DNA from: Rhizocola hellebori
GTDB lineage: Bacteria; Actinomycetota; Actinomycetes; Mycobacteriales; Micromonosporaceae
Assembly (NCBI RefSeq): GCF_016862955.1
Contig: NZ_BONY01000001.1
Span: forward strand, 310,001-374,000
Length of the DNA: 64,000 bases
Direction: 5' to 3'
The notes under the pieces were generated by a model. That model saw only the letters and a list, made by a program, of their open reading frames with translations. It did no database searches and was not told the origin of the DNA. Both the position numbers and the translations under genes were made by a program. Shown here in pieces: positions 60,467 through 64,000 of this stretch; position 1 is the first letter of the stretch; each line of letters begins with the position of its first letter.

Positions 60467-60922
60467 TCACGCTCGCAGGGCCCGCACCGCGGTGGACGAC
60501 ATCGACGCCAGCTCCGGCCGGGCAGGCACGAACAGCGTTGTCACGCCTAGCACTTCGTTCGCCGCGGCGAGTTCGTGCTCGCGCATCCAATCGGCCGAGT
60601 TCCTGATCCCGCGGATGATCACCCCGCAGCCGTTGCGCCGGCAGTAATCCACGGTCAACCCGGGCCAGGCCGCCACCTCGACGTTCGCCCAATCCGCCGG
60701 GAGCAGGCCGCGGATCTCCGCCGCCCGGGCGGCGGTCGTCTGGGACGGCCGCTTGTCATCGTTGACGGCAACCAGAACCGTGACCTGATCAAACATGCGG
60801 CGCGATCGGTCGACCACATCAAAGTGACCCGGCGTGAACGGATCGAACGTCCCCGGATAAACCGCGCGGACCGGCCCGAGACCGCGGTCAGAAACGTGAA
60901 GCACCGAGCCAGCATATGCCAA
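60467..60922 (-). CDS. CoaD-like nucleotidyltransferase, short form
   Basis: The sequence has the CoaD/nucleotidyltransferase landmarks: 'AVYPGTFDPFTPGHFDVVDR' (HxGH-type motif, here TPGH), 'RNGCGVIIRGIRNSADWMRE' and 'SMSSTAVRALRA' (SSTxxR). It therefore resembles pantetheine-phosphate adenylyltransferase, which makes dephospho-CoA from phosphopantetheine and ATP. It stops right after the SSTxxR motif, lacking the C-terminal helices of normal CoaD (about 160 residues). An N-terminal extension of about 18 residues precedes the family start, so the real start could be downstream of 60922. It may be a paralogue with another substrate rather than the housekeeping enzyme. The phosphatase gene is linked downstream. 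Confidence 0.8.
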   Translation of the reverse strand: MAYAGSVLHVSDRGLGPVRAVYPGTFDPFTPGHFDVVDRSRRMFDQVTVLVAVNDDKRPSQTTAARAAEIRGLLPADWANVEVAAWPGLTVDYCRRNGCGVIIRGIRNSADWMREHELAAANEVLGVTTLFVPARPELASMSSTAVRALRA

Positions 60923-60948
60923 CGCGAATCCTGCGGGTTCGCTGCGGT

Positions 60949-61149
60949 CTATGGCAGGTCCGCGCCCCCGACCCGGCCTGCGAACGACTTCATGGCGGCG
61001 GCAACCGCCGCGTCATCCGCCGGTGTCAACCCGGCCCTGGGAATCAGGAGAGAAATGCCGTCCGCGGTTTCAAAACGCCAGAAGCGCGGGGTCTCGCTGA
61101 AGGCCCGGACCGCTTTCCACCGGGTCAAGCTGCCATCAGCTTTGATCAA
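60949..61149 (-). CDS. small hypothetical protein, possible remnant of a larger gene
   Basis: A 66-residue frame starting at a TTG with a stop two codons upstream. The segment 'AVRAFSETPRFWRFETADGI' followed by 'SLLIPRAGLTPADDAAVAAA' resembles the C-terminal end of YcxB/PH-like membrane proteins, where a beta hairpin leads to 'ipk..l...e...~'. This suggests a small conserved protein or the remaining 3' end of a broken gene. The weak start and short length keep confidence low. Confidence 0.35.
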   Translation of the reverse strand: MIKADGSLTRWKAVRAFSETPRFWRFETADGISLLIPRAGLTPADDAAVAAAMKSFAGRVGGADLP

Positions 61150-61292
61150 TGGTCAAGGGCGCGGCAGATCCACGCACTCATCTGCTCCTCGGCCATCGCA
61201 ACCGCGCCGCATGTCGTTCGCAGATTGTTCGCCGGCCCACCGTCGCCCCAACGCTCGGAGTACCCAGTTCCCAGCGAAAGGATGGAGCCGAA

Positions 61293-61868
61293 ATGGCAAG
61301 GCTTCGAACGTTACTGCTTGGCGTCGCCATGCTGGTCACCTCGGCCGGTGTGGCGCTTGCTCCGGCCGGGGCGGCCTATGCCGTCGACGATTTCACCGCG
61401 TTCAACCGCTGCCAGACCGGGGCCACCGCGCAGCTCACCAACGGGTTGGCGGCGGCCGGCAACGCTTTGACCACCTTCACCCCGCCCGCATTCATGCTCA
61501 ACAATGATGCGTTCCGGATCACGGCCTCCGGCAGCATCACTGTCGACCTCTGGCGAACAAGCAAGAGCGTCGGCGGCGACCCGGTGCCGGCCGGGGCCGG
61601 CTTCCCCATTCCCGGTGCCCGCAAGTACATGCTGATCGCCAGGGTGAACAAGGGCTGGTTCATGACGGCCACCGGCGCCATTTACCCGGCCGGGCGATGG
61701 TTCCCGGTTGGCTTCGACAGCGGCTGCCTGAAGTATTCGCGGCAATCGCCGGTCACGCCGGCAGACCCGTCCGCGTTTCTGACCTTCAGCTACAACGACG
61801 ACAACATCGCCGACAATGGCGGCGCCGGCAATGTCCTTGTCCGCCAGTGGTATTGCACCATCTGCTAG
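61293..61868 (+). CDS. secreted protein with LecA (PA-IL)-like lectin fold, probable
   Basis: A 191-residue protein with a clear signal peptide ('RLRTLLLGVAMLVTSAGVAL', cleavage near 'AYA'). The mature part has 'FRITASGSITVDLW', 'YMLIARVNKGWFMTATGAIY' and 'LTFSYNDDNIADNGGAGNV', closely following the order 'v.a.G.i.~w..~l~g.i~~~f~~G~~~~~~~~G~L~l~~ND~~y~DN~G' of the PA-IL/LecA-like calcium-dependent galactose lectins. The ATG at 61293 follows GGAG. It would bind sugars outside the cell. A strong terminator lies 17 bases after the stop, so it is a single-gene unit. Confidence 0.65.
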   Translation: MARLRTLLLGVAMLVTSAGVALAPAGAAYAVDDFTAFNRCQTGATAQLTNGLAAAGNALTTFTPPAFMLNNDAFRITASGSITVDLWRTSKSVGGDPVPAGAGFPIPGARKYMLIARVNKGWFMTATGAIYPAGRWFPVGFDSGCLKYSRQSPVTPADPSAFLTFSYNDDNIADNGGAGNVLVRQWYCTIC

Positions 61869-61885
61869 CGCACAGCAACCCCTCG

Positions 61886-61921
61886 AAAGGGCCGGCACCG
61901 TGAACGGTGTCGGCCCTTCTT
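61886..61921 (+). terminator. rho-independent terminator
   Basis: AAGGGCCGGCACC (61887-61899) pairs with GGTGTCGGCCCTT (61906-61918), 13 bases with one G-T wobble and a 6-base loop, followed by CTT. It ends transcription of the secreted lectin-like gene. Confidence 0.85.
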
Positions 61922-62090
61922 GCTGAAACCCCGGAAACGCGATAATGACGGCATGGACCCGGTGTGGACGTGCCACTAATCCATTCTGGACTGACACCTG
62001 GCAAGGCCGTGGGAACGTCTTCCCATGGTTTGGGGCACATTCACTGTGGACAATCGGTTGGCAACAACACCCCAACCGAAAGGAATCCGG

Positions 62091-62390
62091 ATGAAGCGCA
62101 GACTCGTCCAGGCGTTGGCGGCCTTGGCTATTGCCGCCACCGGCTCGTTGGTGGCAGCCACCCCGGCGGCTGCCGATGACGGTGGCCCAGTGTGCATCCT
62201 CAACCAGAACAGCTGGTTGCGTGAGTTCCCGTGGGGGCCGGTTTATCTCACCCTGAGTGCCGGGCGTGGGTTTCGCGTTCATGTGGTAAGGCCACCCGCC
62301 CCCTACTCGCCAGGGACCTGGTACTACGGCCACGGGGCCGAGGCGCCCAACCGCGACGGCTGGATCCCGGCCGAAAACTGCAACTTCTAA
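62091..62390 (+). CDS. secreted SH3-like small protein, 99 residues
   Basis: A signal peptide ('MKRRLVQALAALAIAATGSL', cleavage near 'AAA') precedes a mature domain of about 70 residues: 'NSWLREFPWGPVYLTLSAGR', 'FRVHVVRPP', 'WYYGHGAEAPNRDGWIPAEN'. The loop-rich pattern, Gly/Trp content and ending 'GWIPAENC' match bacterial SH3-like domains of secreted actinobacterial proteins. AAAGGA precedes the ATG at 62091. Two Cys near the ends could pair. A binding role at the cell wall is inference. Confidence 0.7.
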   Translation: MKRRLVQALAALAIAATGSLVAATPAAADDGGPVCILNQNSWLREFPWGPVYLTLSAGRGFRVHVVRPPAPYSPGTWYYGHGAEAPNRDGWIPAENCNF

Positions 62391-62406
62391 CGCCATACTG
62401 GAGGGC

Positions 62407-62633
62407 GTGCCTATCCCCCGGGTTGCGGTGCGCCATGTCGTTGAGGCCGACCGGCCGCGTTTTGTCGAGCTGTTCTGCGATGAGGGCTTCATGGCGTTCT
62501 CGGATGGCGTGCTGTCGACAAGCCATCGCAGAATGTCTGCCAGAAGCTGGGATTCCGGTACTGGAAGGAAGCCCCGGTGAACGGGCAGCTACGCAACATC
62601 TACCGATTGCGACTGCCGGCCGCCGAAAGCTAA
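62407..62633 (+). pseudogene. GNAT acetyltransferase remnant with internal deletion
   Basis: Two reading frames resemble opposite ends of one GNAT N-acetyltransferase. From a GTG at 62407: 'VRHVVEADRPRFVELFCDEG' and 'FMAFSDGVLS' (typical first helices and strand). Then, in another frame to 62633: 'PSQNVCQKLGFRYWKEAPVN' and 'NIYRLRLPA', the usual C-terminal 'N..s..v.eklGF' end. About 90 to 100 middle residues including the acetyl-CoA loop are missing, so it is very likely inactive. Confidence 0.7.
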
Positions 62634-62663
62634 GCGCTTGCTCGGCTCCTCATACTGGTCGAT

Positions 62664-64000
62664 ATGTGGAGCAGGGTGTCCAGCCCGGTGCTGATCGGCC
62701 GGTCCCAGGAGCTTGCCCAACTCGACGCGGCCCATCAGCGTGCGGCCGCGGGCCGGTCGGCGGTGGTGCTTATCGCGGGCGAGGCGGGCGTGGGCAAGTC
62801 TCGCCTGGTGGGTGAGTTCGCCGGTTTGGCCGAGCGGTCAGGCGCGCGGGTCCTGGTCGGCGGTTGCGTGGCATTGGACGAGGGCGGCCTGCCCTGGGCG
62901 CCGGTCGTTGACTCGCTGCGTGGGCTGGTGCGCTCGGTCGAGCCGGCTGAGCTGGACGCGCTGCTCGGTGTCGCCCGGGATGAGGTTGGCCGGCTGCTGC
63001 CCGAGCTTGGCCACCCACGCGCCGAACCCTCGCCCGACAGCGCCGCGGCACAGGCCCGGCTGCTGGAGCTGTTGCTGGACCTGTTCGGGCGCCTAGGCAG
63101 CGAAGCGCCGCTGGTGCTCGTGCTGGAGGATCTGCATTGGGCCGACCGGGCTTCCCGGGACCTGGTGGCCTTCCTGGCGCGGCGGCTGCGCGACGAGCGG
63201 CTGCTGCTGGTACTCACCTATCGAAGCGACGACTTGGGGCGCGGCCATCCGTTGCGCCCGCTGCTGGCCGAGCTCGGCCGCAGCGAACGGGTCGATCGGG
63301 TCGGCCTGCGCCCCTTCGAACGGGCCGAGCTTTCCGCGCTGCTCGACGCGATCCTGCAGACGCCGGCTCCCGCCGAGTTGGCCGACGACATTTTCGTAAG
63401 GTCAGACGGCAACCCGTTCTACGCCGAGGAATTATTGGCCGCCTGGCGCCGCAGCGAACATCCGGGTTTGCCTGGGTCGTTGCGCGACACGTTGCTGACC
63501 CGGGTCGAGCGGCTGTCCGGGCAGGCTCAGGCCGTGGTGGCCGCTGCCGCAGCGGCTGGACGACGGGTCGATCACCGGCTGATCGCGGCCGTTGCCGGCC
63601 TGACCGAGCCGCAGTTCGCCGATGCGGTAAGGGAGACCGTGGCCGAGCAGGTGTTGCTGGCCGATCCGGACGGTCGAGGTTTGGCGTTCCGGCATGCGCT
63701 GATGCGCGAGGCGGCGCTGGCCGAGCTGCTGCCGGTGGAACGGGTGCGGTTGCATGCCGGCCTGGCCACAGCGATCACCGCGCACCGCGACTGGACGTAT
63801 GGCACCGAGGCCACGGTCGCGGCCGAGCTGGCCTACCACTGGGATGCCGCGCTGGATGCCGAACGTGCCCTGCCGGCTGCGGTTAGGGCAGGCCTGGCCG
63901 CCGAGCAGGTCTACGCCTTCGCCAACGCGGCCTGCCACTTCGAGCGTGCCGCGGCGCTGTGGGATCGGGTCGCCGACGCGGCCGCCTTGGCCGGGCTGGA
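62664..64000 (+). CDS. LuxR/MalT-type AAA ATPase regulator, 3' truncated by window end
   Basis: The ATG at 62664 opens a frame that stays open to the end of the window (about 445 residues seen). 'PVLIGRSQELAQLDAA' is the usual start of the ATPase of LuxR-family large regulators. Walker A is 'GEAGVGKS' (residues 39-46) and Walker B is 'LVLVLEDLHWADRAS', with sensor 'LTYRSDDL' and 'DGNPFYAEELLAA' further on. The C-terminal TPR-like region and the LuxR helix-turn-helix, if present, lie outside. Such proteins typically activate operons on an inducer signal. Confidence 0.85.
   Translation, partial: MWSRVSSPVLIGRSQELAQLDAAHQRAAAGRSAVVLIAGEAGVGKSRLVGEFAGLAERSGARVLVGGCVALDEGGLPWAPVVDSLRGLVRSVEPAELDALLGVARDEVGRLLPELGHPRAEPSPDSAAAQARLLELLLDLFGRLGSEAPLVLVLEDLHWADRASRDLVAFLARRLRDERLLLVLTYRSDDLGRGHPLRPLLAELGRSERVDRVGLRPFERAELSALLDAILQTPAPAELADDIFVRSDGNPFYAEELLAAWRRSEHPGLPGSLRDTLLTRVERLSGQAQAVVAAAAAAGRRVDHRLIAAVAGLTEPQFADAVRETVAEQVLLADPDGRGLAFRHALMREAALAELLPVERVRLHAGLATAITAHRDWTYGTEATVAAELAYHWDAALDAERALPAAVRAGLAAEQVYAFANAACHFERAAALWDRVADAAALAGL

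Noticed and set aside
60575-61507. A 310-residue + frame across the CoaD-like gene
   Set aside because: It is antisense to the CoaD-like gene, whose YPGTFDP and SSTxxR motifs define the true strand. It also overlaps the secreted lectin-like gene in another frame.

Overview
The window is GC-rich DNA with GTG and TTG starts, AGGAGG-type ribosome binding sites and strong third-position GC. It carries families typical of filamentous actinomycetes (an NB-ARC/TPR-type regulator tail, a LuxR-type AAA regulator, an FxLD-like lanthipeptide, a DUF4157 cargo protein). It is most likely an actinomycete chromosome; I cannot fix the genus. No rRNA, tRNA, CRISPR array, integrase or insertion sequence was seen.

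Left flank (1-19.2 kb): the end of a TPR regulator, a short-chain dehydrogenase, a membrane TIR protein and several small unknown genes. Two very large unknown proteins follow, a 1309-residue protein with central membrane segments and a 777-residue protein with a Hint domain. Then come a frameshifted lectin gene, an ADP-ribosylglycohydrolase, a PH-like membrane protein, a DUF1877 protein, a split-barrel flavoprotein, a beta-lactamase-fold hydrolase and a cupin.

Central block (19.36-59.67 kb): about 40 kb of genes all on the + strand, mostly separated by fewer than 20 bases or overlapping, and ended by a hairpin at 59676-59714. It has four parts. (a) Five large proteins: a phospholipase D-like protein, a DUF6603 protein and three unknown proteins of 904, 1495 and 818 residues. 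(b) A class I lanthipeptide cassette of precursor, LanC cyclase and full-length LanB dehydratase. (c) A contractile injection system of the extracellular (eCIS) type: Pvc16-like cap, sheath, tube, a repeat protein, LysM hub protein, gp27/gp5 spike, PAAR tip, gp25, gpJ-like and gpI-like baseplate proteins, and a single-pass membrane protein. (d) A DUF4157 protein that is the probable cargo, a small partner gene, and three more unknown large proteins (585, 499 and 951 residues).

The likely theme is one injection machine with an unusually large accessory set. The sheath and tube form the contractile body. The gpJ-like protein carries a C-terminal Asp-box beta-propeller that could face a target surface. 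The membrane protein could dock particles at the cell envelope. The DUF4157 protein would be loaded as payload. I found no AAA+ ATPase, tape-measure protein or second tube gene, so the machine is either reduced or completed from elsewhere. How the lanthipeptide and the large unknown proteins connect to it is inference from gene order.

Right flank (59.7-64.0 kb): a tyrosine phosphatase, a short CoaD-like nucleotidyltransferase, two small secreted proteins, an acetyltransferase remnant, and the start of a LuxR/MalT-type AAA regulator that runs off the end.
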